Part shown: one piece after another, positions 48,846-58,208 of the stretch
Layout: each line of letters opens with the position of its first letter
Numbering within the stretch: position 1 is the stretch's first letter
NCBI RefSeq assembly: GCF_030680185.1
Contig: NZ_JAUXVZ010000032.1
Coordinates: forward strand, 1-64,000
Source of the DNA: Phenylobacterium sp.
Lineage (GTDB): Bacteria; Pseudomonadota; Alphaproteobacteria; Caulobacterales; Caulobacteraceae
Direction: 5' to 3'
DNA length: 64,000 nucleotides
Program-made: the position numbers and the translations under genes
Notes under the pieces: generated by a model
The model's database searches: none
What the model saw: the letters and a program-made list of their open reading frames with translations, nothing else
What the model was told of the DNA's origin: nothing

Positions 48846-49652
48846 ATGACCGAGACTACCGCTTCGGCCACGGGCCAGATCTCCGGCAACGTTCTCTTCT
48901 ATTCCAATCCCGAGCCGCTCAACCCGACGACCCATAAGGGCATGGGCGTGAAGCGGATCGATGGCCCCTTCAGCTTCGCGGCCAAGCACAATCTGGTGCC
49001 GCTGACCGTGGCGGAATTCCAGCTGGCGGTGCTGAACGGCCCGATCATCTTCGTCGGCGAGGAAAAGACCCCGCTGCAGGTGATGGGCCTGAACCACGAC
49101 GAGAACATCTTCGTCCTGCCCACCGGCCTGTTCGATGCGGGCGTCTATGTGCCGGCCTATGTGCGCCGCTATCCGTTCGTCTTCGCCAATGATTCCAAGG
49201 CGGGCCAGTCCATCCTCTGCGTGGACCGCAACGCGGCCTTCTTCGCCGAGAAGGACGCCGAGCTGCCCTTCTTCGACGAAAAGGGCGAGCCGACCGAGTA
49301 CACCCAGAACTGCCTGACCTTCTGCAACAACTACGAGATGGAACGGCAGAAGACCCAGAACTTCGTGCAGCTGCTGAAGGCGCTGGACCTGTTCGAGTCC
49401 AAGGAGTCCTTCTACACCCCGGTGAACGAGGACGGCACGCCGGGCGAGCCCCAGAAGCTGGCGGATTATTTCGGCGTTTCCGAAGAGCGCCTGCGCGAGC
49501 TGCCGGCTGAGAAGTTCATGGATCTCCGCCAGTCGGGCGCCCTGAACCAGATCTATGCCCACCTGATCTCGCTGGCCCAGTGGGACCGTCTGGTCGCCCT
49601 GTCGATGAACCGCCAGATCCAGGCCCAGAACCTCCAGGCCGCCAACAGCTGA
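48846..49652 (+). CDS. SapC family protein
   Basis: SapC pattern PLTVAEFQLAVLNGPIIFVGEE, YVPAYVRRYPFVFA, KLADYFGVSEERLRELPAEKFMDLRQSGALNQIYAHLISLAQWDRL. Confidence 0.88.
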   Translation: MTETTASATGQISGNVLFYSNPEPLNPTTHKGMGVKRIDGPFSFAAKHNLVPLTVAEFQLAVLNGPIIFVGEEKTPLQVMGLNHDENIFVLPTGLFDAGVYVPAYVRRYPFVFANDSKAGQSILCVDRNAAFFAEKDAELPFFDEKGEPTEYTQNCLTFCNNYEMERQKTQNFVQLLKALDLFESKESFYTPVNEDGTPGEPQKLADYFGVSEERLRELPAEKFMDLRQSGALNQIYAHLISLAQWDRLVALSMNRQIQAQNLQAANS

Positions 49653-49692
49653 GACTGAACCCTTTTCCCCGATAGGCGCGGGTCCCTCGCGC

Positions 49693-50085
49693 CTATCGGG
49701 CGAAGATGCTGCGGGTCAGGCAGGAAAAGACCAGGCGTCCGGCCTCATCCAGCAGGTCGTGCTGGGCGATCACGATGCCCTTGCCTTCCCCCACCGGGTC
49801 CTTGCCCATCACCGTCATCCGCGCCCGCAAGAGCTCGCCGGCCGGCGGATTTCTCACCCATCGCAGGGCGTCCACCCCCAGCCGCTTGGTCTGGGGCCAG
49901 CCAGCCGCGGCCTGGCTGTCCAACCGCGCCCAGATGGCGAAGACCATGGTGTCGGGCGCGCCGCGCTCCAGCGTCCAGCCAGGCGTAAAGGCGGCGATGA
50001 AGGCCTCCAGAGCCTTGGCGTCCACGGCGGCGGCGCCGAGGGAGACCACCTGGCCGATCTCGATGTCGTCGAACGGTGCGGGCAT
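49693..50085 (-). CDS. MaoC/hot-dog domain protein
   Basis: PAPFDDIEIGQVVSLG start and hot-dog-like C terminus. Confidence 0.6.
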   Translation of the reverse strand: MPAPFDDIEIGQVVSLGAAAVDAKALEAFIAAFTPGWTLERGAPDTMVFAIWARLDSQAAAGWPQTKRLGVDALRWVRNPPAGELLRARMTVMGKDPVGEGKGIVIAQHDLLDEAGRLVFSCLTRSIFAR

Positions 50086-50235
50086 TCTGGGCTCTCGTTA
50101 CGGTGGGTGGCTGAAACCTTTGGCGACGCCGGTCCGTAGACCAGGCCAGGCCACAGGGTCTGGAATCGTGAATTTGCGGGCAAGGCCTATCTGACCCCAT
50201 ATAGCGGCAAGCCCCAAACAGGTTTGAGTTCAAGC

Positions 50236-52359
50236 ATGATGCGTCGTCTCGCCGGTCTCCTGCTCGCCGCCCTGGCCGCGCCCCTGACCCTGGCCGCCGC
50301 CGCCCAGGCCGCGCCGGTGGACACCGGCCACCTGAAGGCCGAGCTGATCGCCCAGACCCAGGCCATTGCGCCCGGCCAGACGATCCAGGTCGCCCTGCGT
50401 CAGGAGATCGACAAGGGCTGGCATACCTATTGGCGCAATCCCGGCGATTCCGGCGAGGCGACCAAGATCGGCTGGACCCTGCCCGCGGGTTGGCAGGCTG
50501 GCGATTTTGTCTGGCAGCCGCCAGAGCCGCAGCCTGCCGGCCCGCTGGTCAACTACGGCTATTCCGGCGAGGTCATCCTGCCGATGACCCTGACCGCGCC
50601 GGCCGATGCGACGCCGGGCCAATCGGTGACCCTGCGCGCCGCCGCCGCCTTCCTGGTCTGCGAGGAGATCTGCATCCCCGAGGATGCGCTGCTCGAGCTC
50701 ACCCTGCCGGTGCAGGCGCAGCCTGCCGAGCCGGCCGGCCGGTGGGCGCAACCGATCGCCCGCGCCCTGGAGGCGGCGCCCAAGCCGGCTGGCCTCACCG
50801 CAGCGTTCCAGAACGGCGATGACGGCCTGAAGCTCGCCGTGACCGGGGATGTGCTGGCCGGCGCCGACATGGCCGACAGCTACTTCTTTCCCTTCGACGG
50901 CGCGGTGATCGACCATGCCGCGCCCCAGGCCATCGAGCGGGGGCCCCAAGGCCTGACCCTCACCCTGACCCCCAGCTACGCCTTTCAGGGGCCTGAGCCG
51001 CCTCAGGTGATGGCCGGCGTGATCAGGGTGGGCGAGGCCTATTACGAGATCGAAGCCCAGGCCGGCCCGCTCCCGGCCGAAGCCGCGGGCCTCGGCGCCC
51101 CGGCGGCGCGGGCGAGCGGCGGCGGCGCAGGGCTCGGCCTTCCCCTGGCCCTGGTCTTCGCGGTTCTCGGCGGCCTGATCCTCAATCTGATGCCGTGTGT
51201 CTTCCCGATCCTGGCCATGAAGGCCGCCAGTCTGGCCGGCCATGCCCATGAACAGACCGCCGCGCGGCGACAGGGCCTAGCCTTCCTGGTCGGGGTCCTG
51301 GCCACCTTCATCGCCCTGGCGCTGGTGCTGATCATCGCCCAGGCGGCCGGCGCCGCCGTGGGGTGGGGCTTCCAGCTGCAGTCGCCGCCGGTGGTCGCCG
51401 CGCTGTGCCTGCTGATGCTGGCCGTGGCGCTCAATCTGTCGGGCGTGTTCGAGATCGGAACCTCCCTCCAGGGGGTGGGCTCCGGCCTCGCCGCCCGCGG
51501 CGGACTGGCCGGCGCCTTTTTCACCGGCGTCCTGGCGGTGGTGGTGGCGGCCCCCTGCACCGCGCCCTTCATGGCCCCGGCGCTCGGCTGGGCCCTGACT
51601 CAGAGCGCGCCGGCCGCCCTGCTGGTGTTCGCCGCCCTGGGCCTGGGCTTCGCCGCTCCCTTTGTCGCCGTAGCCTTCGCGCCGGGCCTGCTGGCGCGCC
51701 TGCCGCGCCCTGGCCCCTGGATGGACAACCTGCGCAAGGTGCTCGCCTTCCCCATGTACGGGGCCGCAGCCTGGCTGTTGTGGGTGCTCACCCTGCAGGT
51801 CGGCCCCATGGGCCTGGCCCGCCTTCTGGCCGCCGCGGTGGTGCTGGCCCTGGCCGCTTGGCTCTATGGCCTGTCTCAGGGGCGCTCGGGCGTAGCGCTC
51901 AAGGGGGGCGCCGCCGTCCTGGCGCTCGCGGCCGTGGCTGCGGCGCTCATCCCGGCCTACCAGGCCTCGGCTCCCGCGGGCGAGGCCAGCGGCGCCGTGG
52001 CCGAGCTGCCCTATGAGCCCTACAGCGCGCAGCGCCTGGCCGAACTGCGGGCTCAGGGCTCGCCGGTGTTTGTCAATTTCACCGCCGCCTGGTGCGTCAC
52101 CTGTCAGGTGAACGAGCAGGTCGCCCTGGCGCGGCAAGGGGTCGCCGATGCGTTGGCCGAGACCGGGACCGTCTATCTGAAGGGCGACTGGACCCGGAAG
52201 GACGAGGTGATCGCCGCCGAGCTGGCCCGTCATGGCCGGGCCGGGGTGCCCCTGTACCTGATCTATGACGATGCGGGCGCCGATCCGGTTATCCTGCCCC
52301 AGATCCTCACCGAGGGTGCGGTCGTGCGCGCCCTGAAAGCTGCTGCATCCGCCGGCTGA
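50236..52359 (+). CDS. DsbD-like protein-disulfide reductase
   Basis: DsbD N domain, CcdA-like TM domain (NLMPCVFPILAMKA, PCTAPFMAPALGWAL), thioredoxin motif AAWCVTCQVNE. Confidence 0.9.
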   Translation: MMRRLAGLLLAALAAPLTLAAAAQAAPVDTGHLKAELIAQTQAIAPGQTIQVALRQEIDKGWHTYWRNPGDSGEATKIGWTLPAGWQAGDFVWQPPEPQPAGPLVNYGYSGEVILPMTLTAPADATPGQSVTLRAAAAFLVCEEICIPEDALLELTLPVQAQPAEPAGRWAQPIARALEAAPKPAGLTAAFQNGDDGLKLAVTGDVLAGADMADSYFFPFDGAVIDHAAPQAIERGPQGLTLTLTPSYAFQGPEPPQVMAGVIRVGEAYYEIEAQAGPLPAEAAGLGAPAARASGGGAGLGLPLALVFAVLGGLILNLMPCVFPILAMKAASLAGHAHEQTAARRQGLAFLVGVLATFIALALVLIIAQAAGAAVGWGFQLQSPPVVAALCLLMLAVALNLSGVFEIGTSLQGVGSGLAARGGLAGAFFTGVLAVVVAAPCTAPFMAPALGWALTQSAPAALLVFAALGLGFAAPFVAVAFAPGLLARLPRPGPWMDNLRKVLAFPMYGAAAWLLWVLTLQVGPMGLARLLAAAVVLALAAWLYGLSQGRSGVALKGGAAVLALAAVAAALIPAYQASAPAGEASGAVAELPYEPYSAQRLAELRAQGSPVFVNFTAAWCVTCQVNEQVALARQGVADALAETGTVYLKGDWTRKDEVIAAELARHGRAGVPLYLIYDDAGADPVILPQILTEGAVVRALKAAASAG

Positions 52360-52410
52360 TGCGTGCGTAAACTAGAGTGTTGCCGGCCTATTCCCCAGAA
52401 GGAGACGCCC

Positions 52411-53034
52411 ATGACGACCTCGAAGATTTCCCGCCGTCCCGTCCTGCTCGGCCTGACCGTCGCCGCCGCCATGATCGCTGCGCCGGCCCTGGCCGCGCCG
52501 GCCATTGGAAAACCGGCGCCGGCCTTCACGGCGGCGGACTCCACCGGCAAGTCACGCAGCCTGTCGGAGTTCAAGGGCAAGACCGTGGTCCTCGAATGGA
52601 CCAATGACGGCTGCCCCTATGTCCAGAAGCACTACAACGCCGGCGCCATGCAGGGCTTGCAGAAGAGCGCCGCCGCAGACGGGGTGGTCTGGCTGACCCT
52701 CATCTCATCTGCGCCGGGCAAGCAGGGCTACAAGACCGCCGCCCAGGCCAACGCCTGGAAGACCGAGAGCGGGGCTGCGCCCGCCGCCATTCTGCTCGAC
52801 CCCAAGGGCGATGTGGGCCGCGCCTACGCCGCCAAGACCACGCCGCACATGTACGTGGTCAATCCCGCCGGAACGCTGGTCTATATGGGCGGCATCGACG
52901 ACAAGAACAGCGCCGACGCCGCGACCCTCAAGGGCGCCAAGAACTATGTCGTCGCCGCGCTGGCCGACATGAAGGCCGGCCGCGCCGTGGCCCAGCCGGT
53001 GTCGGCCCCCTATGGCTGCAGCGTGAAGTACTAG
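52411..53034 (+). CDS. exported redoxin/thioredoxin-like protein
   Basis: Signal sequence RRPVLLGLTVAAAMIAAPALA; redoxin fold with VLEWTNDGCPYVQKHYN. Confidence 0.85.
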   Translation: MTTSKISRRPVLLGLTVAAAMIAAPALAAPAIGKPAPAFTAADSTGKSRSLSEFKGKTVVLEWTNDGCPYVQKHYNAGAMQGLQKSAAADGVVWLTLISSAPGKQGYKTAAQANAWKTESGAAPAAILLDPKGDVGRAYAAKTTPHMYVVNPAGTLVYMGGIDDKNSADAATLKGAKNYVVAALADMKAGRAVAQPVSAPYGCSVKY

Positions 53035-53040
53035 AAGGCG

Positions 53041-53505
53041 TCAGACGCTCCCGTCGGGCGCCAGGCCAGACGCCGGCCCCGGCGGGGCGAGCAGCACCTC
53101 GACATTGTCGTTGAGCAGATAGATCAGCTCGCGAAGGGCGGTATCCCGGGCCGGCTTGTCGGCGGCCAGTTGCAGAGCCGCCAGCTTGACCGGCAGGTCC
53201 TCGGAAATGCCCCGCAGGATGCAGGCCAAGTCCCCGTCCACGCCGCGGTCGCGCACGATCTGCTGACCCTTAGCGTCCAGGGCCGCCAGGTCGGCGACGC
53301 CGGTCTTGAATGCTTCGGTCGCCGAGGCCTCGGTCTCGCGCATGACCTCGGCCTGGGCCTTCAGGTCCTGAGCGCGGGCGACGATGTCGGCGAACAGGGG
53401 CTCAAGGGCCGTGGCCGGCGCCGGCGTCGGGGCGTTCGGCTGGGCCGGCGCAGGGGCCGCAGCCATCCAGAGCAGGGTCGTGGCGGCGAGGGCGGCGCAG
53501 GACAT
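53041..53505 (-). CDS. exported hypothetical protein
   Basis: Signal peptide ALAATTLLWMAAAPAPAQ; helical soluble domain. Confidence 0.55.
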   Translation of the reverse strand: MSCAALAATTLLWMAAAPAPAQPNAPTPAPATALEPLFADIVARAQDLKAQAEVMRETEASATEAFKTGVADLAALDAKGQQIVRDRGVDGDLACILRGISEDLPVKLAALQLAADKPARDTALRELIYLLNDNVEVLLAPPGPASGLAPDGSV

Positions 53506-53666
53506 GGATCTGACCTCAGGACACAGATTGAGCGCGTCACCCAGGCAAGATCGTCCTGGGAACGAAGACGGGATGGTCTGCTTTTGCTAACCGGGTTCGG
53601 CCCGGTTCGTACAGGCAGGATTGGACTTGCCATCCTGCGCGGGGCCGCTTGAACGGGGGATGAATC

Positions 53667-55289
53667 ATGTCCGATCTGGACGCCGCCTGGCGCCGTCTGC
53701 GCGCCGCAGGAGCCGCCGCCGCCGCGCGCTCGATTTCCGGCCTGTTCGAGGCCGAACCCGATCGCCTGGATCGCCTGAGCCTGCAGGCCGCAGGCCTGTA
53801 TCTGGACCTCTCGAAACAGCCCTGGTCGGCCAAGGATCTGGCCCTGGCCCTCGACCTTGCGCAGGCCGCCGGGGTCGAGGCGGCCCGGGAGCGTCTGTTC
53901 GCCGGCGAGACGGCCAACCCCTCCGAGGGCCGCGCGGCCCTGCACATGGCCCTGCGCGCGCCCCGCGGCGCGGACTTCGCCGCCCAGGGCGAACCGGTGT
54001 CGCGCGAGGTGGAGGCGACCCGCGAGGCCATGGCCGCGTTCGCGCGCGCCATCCGCAGCGGCGAGCGGGCCGGCGCAGACGGCCGGCGGTTCAAGGCCAT
54101 CGTCCATATCGGCATCGGCGGTTCGGATTTCGGCCCCCGCCTGGTGTGGGAGGCGTTGCGCGCTCCCGATCCCGACATCGAGCTCAGGTTCATCGCCAAT
54201 GTGGACCCGGCCGACAGCGCCCAGGCCCTCTCGGGGCTCGATCCTGCAGAGACCCTGGTGGTGGTGGTCTCCAAGACCTTCACCACCCAGGAGACCATGG
54301 CCAACGCCCTGATCGCCCGGGACTGGCTGCGCAACGCGCTGGGGACGGACGGCGACGCCCACCTGGTGGCGGTCTCTGCCGCGCCGGACGTGGCCAAGGG
54401 CTTCGGCGTGCGGGGCGATCAGATCTTCGGCTTCCGCGACTGGGTGGGCGGGCGTTACTCGGTCTGGTCTTCGGTGGGCCTGTCCTGCGCCATCGCCCTC
54501 GGCCCCGACGTCTTCGAGGCCCTGCTGGCCGGCGGGGCGGCCATGGACGATCATTTCCGCCTGGCGCCGCTGGCGTCCAATGCGCCGGTGCTGCTGGCCC
54601 TGGCCCACGTCTTCAATCGCAACGCCATGGATCGCCCGGTGCGCGCCGTGGTGCCCTATGCGCAACGCCTGCGGCTGCTGCCCAATTTCCTCCAGCAGCT
54701 GGAGATGGAATCCAACGGCAAGCGGACGCGCACCGACGGCCGGCCCGTGACCCAGGCGACGGCCGCGGCGGTGTTCGGCGACGCCGGCACCAACGTGCAG
54801 CACGCCTTCTTCCAGCTCATGCATCAGGGCAGCGACGTGATCCCGGCCGACATCCTGGCCGTGGCCCAGAGCGCCGACGGCCATCCCGCCTCCCAGACCA
54901 AGCTGCTGGCCAATGCGCTGGCCCAGGCCGAGGCCCTGATGGTCGGCCGCAGCGAGGCGGAGGTTCGCCGCTCCCTGGCGAAGGACGGACTGTCGGCGGG
55001 CGAGATCGACATCCTTGCGCCCCAGAAGACCTTCCCCGGCGACCGGCCCACCAGCTTCCTGCTGATGGAGGCGCTGACGCCGGAGGCCCTGGGGGCGCTG
55101 ATCGCCCTCTATGAGCACAAGACCTTCGTCGAGGGCGTGCTGTGGGGCATCAACAGCTTCGACCAGTGGGGCGTGGAGCTGGGCAAAACCCTGGCCGGCC
55201 ATATCCTGAAGGATCTGGAGGGCGAGGCGCCCGGCGCGCATGACCCCTCCACCACAGCCCTGATCGCGCGGTTGCGGGACGGCGCCTGA
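53667..55289 (+). CDS. pgi: glucose-6-phosphate isomerase
   Basis: VHIGIGGSDFGPRLVWEAL, GGRYSVWSSVGL, MESNGKRTR, WGINSFDQWGVELGK. Confidence 0.96.
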   Translation: MSDLDAAWRRLRAAGAAAAARSISGLFEAEPDRLDRLSLQAAGLYLDLSKQPWSAKDLALALDLAQAAGVEAARERLFAGETANPSEGRAALHMALRAPRGADFAAQGEPVSREVEATREAMAAFARAIRSGERAGADGRRFKAIVHIGIGGSDFGPRLVWEALRAPDPDIELRFIANVDPADSAQALSGLDPAETLVVVVSKTFTTQETMANALIARDWLRNALGTDGDAHLVAVSAAPDVAKGFGVRGDQIFGFRDWVGGRYSVWSSVGLSCAIALGPDVFEALLAGGAAMDDHFRLAPLASNAPVLLALAHVFNRNAMDRPVRAVVPYAQRLRLLPNFLQQLEMESNGKRTRTDGRPVTQATAAAVFGDAGTNVQHAFFQLMHQGSDVIPADILAVAQSADGHPASQTKLLANALAQAEALMVGRSEAEVRRSLAKDGLSAGEIDILAPQKTFPGDRPTSFLLMEALTPEALGALIALYEHKTFVEGVLWGINSFDQWGVELGKTLAGHILKDLEGEAPGAHDPSTTALIARLRDGA

Positions 55290-55329
55290 AGGCTGGCCTT
55301 GGGCGTGCGCCTCGGCTATAGGGCCGCCC

Positions 55330-55407
55330 ATGACCTTCGTCGCGCCCCATCACGGCCACCCCCACCATCCGATCTCCTGCGGGATCGGGCGGGGTTGCGC
55401 GGCCTAG
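55330..55407 (+). CDS. histidine-rich leader peptide upstream of hisS-hisZ-hisG (absent from ORF track)
   Basis: ATG...TAG encoding MTFVAPHHGHPHHPISCGIGRGCAA; five His codons within seven positions. Confidence 0.75.
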   Translation: MTFVAPHHGHPHHPISCGIGRGCAA

Positions 55408-55429
55408 GATCAGGCAGACGACCACGGCT

Positions 55430-55477
55430 CGAGCCCCCGCAGCGGACGGGGCTCGCCGCTTGCACATCCCCGTCCGT
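55430..55477 (+). promoter_or_regulatory. candidate attenuator: mutually exclusive stem-loops in the his leader
   Basis: CGAGCCCC (55430-55437) pairs with GGGGCTCG (55448-55455), or GCGGACGGGG (55442-55451) pairs with CCCCGTCCGT (55468-55477); both use GGGG 55448-55451. Confidence 0.5.
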
Positions 55478-55584
55478 CGCGCCCATGACCTCCGGAGCGA
55501 CGTATGACCTTTGAAACGCCTTCCAACTTCGCCAGAGCCCGCCGCGTTCTTGTCGCGTCCGGCTCCTTGATTTAAGCGCGCGCC

Positions 55585-57066
55585 ATGACCGACGAGACCG
55601 CCCCCATCCGCCCGGAGGCGCGCAGCCCGCGCGGCTTCATGGACCGCCGCGCCCGCGACCTTGTGGCCGAGCGCCAGATCCTCGCCGCCGTCTCGGCGGT
55701 GTATGAGCGCTACGGGTTCGAGGCCCTGGACACTGGCGCCTTCGAATATGCCGATGCGCTCGGCAAGTTCCTGCCCGACGCCGACCGTCCCAATGAGGGC
55801 GTCTTCGCCCTGCAGGACGACGATGAGCAGTGGATGGCCCTGCGCTATGACCTCACGGCGCCGCTCGCCCGCTTCGCGGCCCAGAATTGGGAGACTCTGC
55901 CCAAGCCGTTCCGGCGCTATGCTTTCGGGCCGGTCTGGCGCAACGAGAAGCCCGGCCCCGGCCGCTTCCGCGAATTCACCCAGTGCGACGCCGACACCGT
56001 CGGCTCGGCCCGGCCCGAGGCCGACGCCGAGATCATCGCCATGGCCGCCGAAGGCCTGGCCGCCGCCGGTCTGCCGGCCGGCACGGCGGTGATCCGCATC
56101 AACAACCGCAAGCTGCTCAACGGCCTGCTGGCTACCGCCGGCGTCAGCGACGAGCGCCAGAAGCTGGGCGTGCTGCGGGCGGTGGACAAGCTCGACCGCC
56201 TGGGTCCGGATGGCGTCCGCCTGTTGCTGGGCGAGGGTCGCAAGGACGAGTCCGGCGCCTTCACCAAGGGCGCAGGCCTGAACGCAGCGGCCGCCGAAGC
56301 CGTGCTCGCCTTCACCGCCGCAGGCGCCGCTGGCGGGGATAGGTCCAGCGTGCTGTCCCGTCTCGCCGACATCATCGGCGGCTCCGCCGAGGGCGACGCG
56401 GGCCTGGCGGAACTGGCGGCCATCGACGGCGCGCTGAAGAGCCTGGGGGTCACCGAGGACCAGGCGGTCTTCGAGCCGGCCATCGTCCGCGGCCTGGAAT
56501 ACTATACCGGCGCCGTGTTCGAGGCCGAACTGCTGCTGGAGACTACGGACGAGAAGGGTCATCCGGTCCGCTTCGGCTCCATCGGCGGCGGGGGGCGCTA
56601 TGACGACCTGGTGGCGCGGTTCACCGGCCAGGTCGTGCCGGCCACGGGCTTTTCCTTCGGGGTGTCCCGCCTGGCCTCGGCCCTGCGTGCGGCGGGCCGG
56701 GACATGGCCGCCGACGTCCGTGGACCGGTGGTGGTCATCGCCTTCAGCCATGACGACATGGCCCACTATTTCGCCGCCGTCGGCGAGCTGCGGGCCGCGG
56801 GCATCGCCGCGGAAGTCTATCTGGGATCCTCAGGCATGAAGGCCCAGATGAAATATGCCGACCGACGCCTGGCGCCGGCCGCGGTCATCCTGGGTGGCGA
56901 CGAGATCGCCGCCGGGACCGTGACCATCAAGGATCTCGACCTCGGGCGTGAACTGGCCGCCGGGATCACCGACAACAGCCAGTGGCGCGGCGAGCGTCCG
57001 GGCCAGATCAGCTGTCCGCGGGGCGAGCTGGTGGCCACGGTGGCCAAGATCGTGAGGGGCGCCTGA
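55585..57066 (+). CDS. hisS: histidyl-tRNA synthetase
   Basis: PRGFMDRRARDLVAERQI, LRYDLTAPLARF, FRRYAFGPVWRNEKPGPGRFREFTQCDADTVG, VRGLEYYTGAVFEAEL. Confidence 0.95.
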   Translation: MTDETAPIRPEARSPRGFMDRRARDLVAERQILAAVSAVYERYGFEALDTGAFEYADALGKFLPDADRPNEGVFALQDDDEQWMALRYDLTAPLARFAAQNWETLPKPFRRYAFGPVWRNEKPGPGRFREFTQCDADTVGSARPEADAEIIAMAAEGLAAAGLPAGTAVIRINNRKLLNGLLATAGVSDERQKLGVLRAVDKLDRLGPDGVRLLLGEGRKDESGAFTKGAGLNAAAAEAVLAFTAAGAAGGDRSSVLSRLADIIGGSAEGDAGLAELAAIDGALKSLGVTEDQAVFEPAIVRGLEYYTGAVFEAELLLETTDEKGHPVRFGSIGGGGRYDDLVARFTGQVVPATGFSFGVSRLASALRAAGRDMAADVRGPVVVIAFSHDDMAHYFAAVGELRAAGIAAEVYLGSSGMKAQMKYADRRLAPAAVILGGDEIAAGTVTIKDLDLGRELAAGITDNSQWRGERPGQISCPRGELVATVAKIVRGA

Positions 57067-58208
57067 TGCGGGTGGAGCCGACCCTGCCGCCGGCCGTCCT
57101 GGCCGCCATCCGCGCGCCGTTCGAGACGGTGGGCGCGAGCCTGGCCGACGTGCCCCTGGTCCAGCCCCTGAACCTGATCCTCGACCTGGCGGGCGAGGGT
57201 CTGCGGGCGCGGCTGTTCGTGGTCCAGGCCGAGGGCGGCGCGGAATCCTGCCTTCGCCCGGACTTCACGGCGCCTGTGGCCCGCAGCCATGTGGAGAGCG
57301 GGGCCGCCGAAGGGCGATATTTCTATCAGGGCAAGGCCTTCCGGGCCGCGCCTGAGCATACCGGCCGCTCGGAGGAGTTCCTGCAACTGGGGCTCGAGCG
57401 CTTCGACGCGCACGCCTCCGACGCCGTCGCCGCGGACGCCGAGGTGGCGGCGCTGGCCTGGCGCGCGGCGATCGCCGGAGGACGTCGGGACCTGGAGCTC
57501 TGGCTTGGGGATGCGTCCCTGTTTGCGGCCTTTGTCGACAGTCTCGACCTTGCGCCAGCCCTGGCCGCCCGCCTGATCCGGATCGCCAAGCGCCCGCGCC
57601 TGCTCCAGGCCGAGCTGGCGCGCGCCGGACAAGCGGCGGTCGAAGCCGGGACCGACGGCGGTCTGGCCGACCTGCTGGCGGACCTGCCCGGCGAGGGGGC
57701 CGGGAACCTGCTCCGCGAGGTCTGGGCCCTGGCCGGCATTGCGCCGGTGGGCGGCCGGGGTCCGGCGGAGATCGCCGAGCGGCTGGTGGCCAAGGCCCAG
57801 GCGCGCCGGGCGCCGGCCCTGACCGTCGATCAGGCCGCAGCCGTCGCAGATTTCCTGGCCATTTTCGACCGGCCCGAGGCGGCTCTGGACCAGGCGCGCC
57901 GCCTGGCTGGGGCTCAGGCGTCCGCCCTGGACGCTGCGATCGCCGCCTGGTCGAGCCGTCTCGCCAAGCTCGCCGCTGAAGGCGTTCCGCAAGATGTCCT
58001 GAGGTTCACGCCGGGCCTCGGCCACGCCTTCGACTATTATGACGGCCTGACCTTCGAGGTGCGCAGCGCGGCCCTGGGCGCGGACCGGCCGGTGGCGGCG
58101 GGCGGGCGCTATGACGGGCTGCTGGCCCGGCTCGGCGGGAGCGATGGCGGCCGCGCCGTCGGCTGCATGGTCCGGCCCTGGCGGGCCTTCGCCCAGGGAG
58201 AAGCCTGA
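57066..58208 (+). CDS. hisZ: ATP phosphoribosyltransferase regulatory subunit HisZ
   Basis: HisRS-like fold without full catalytic set: LRPDFTAPVARSHV, YFYQGKAFRAAPEHTGRSEEFLQLGLERF, DYYDGLTFEV; between hisS and hisG. Confidence 0.9.
   Translation: MRVEPTLPPAVLAAIRAPFETVGASLADVPLVQPLNLILDLAGEGLRARLFVVQAEGGAESCLRPDFTAPVARSHVESGAAEGRYFYQGKAFRAAPEHTGRSEEFLQLGLERFDAHASDAVAADAEVAALAWRAAIAGGRRDLELWLGDASLFAAFVDSLDLAPALAARLIRIAKRPRLLQAELARAGQAAVEAGTDGGLADLLADLPGEGAGNLLREVWALAGIAPVGGRGPAEIAERLVAKAQARRAPALTVDQAAAVADFLAIFDRPEAALDQARRLAGAQASALDAAIAAWSSRLAKLAAEGVPQDVLRFTPGLGHAFDYYDGLTFEVRSAALGADRPVAAGGRYDGLLARLGGSDGGRAVGCMVRPWRAFAQGEA

Noticed and set aside
55150-56766. 538-aa minus-strand ORF over pgi/hisS
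   Set aside because: Antisense to conserved hisS and spanning the his leader region; no coding signature.
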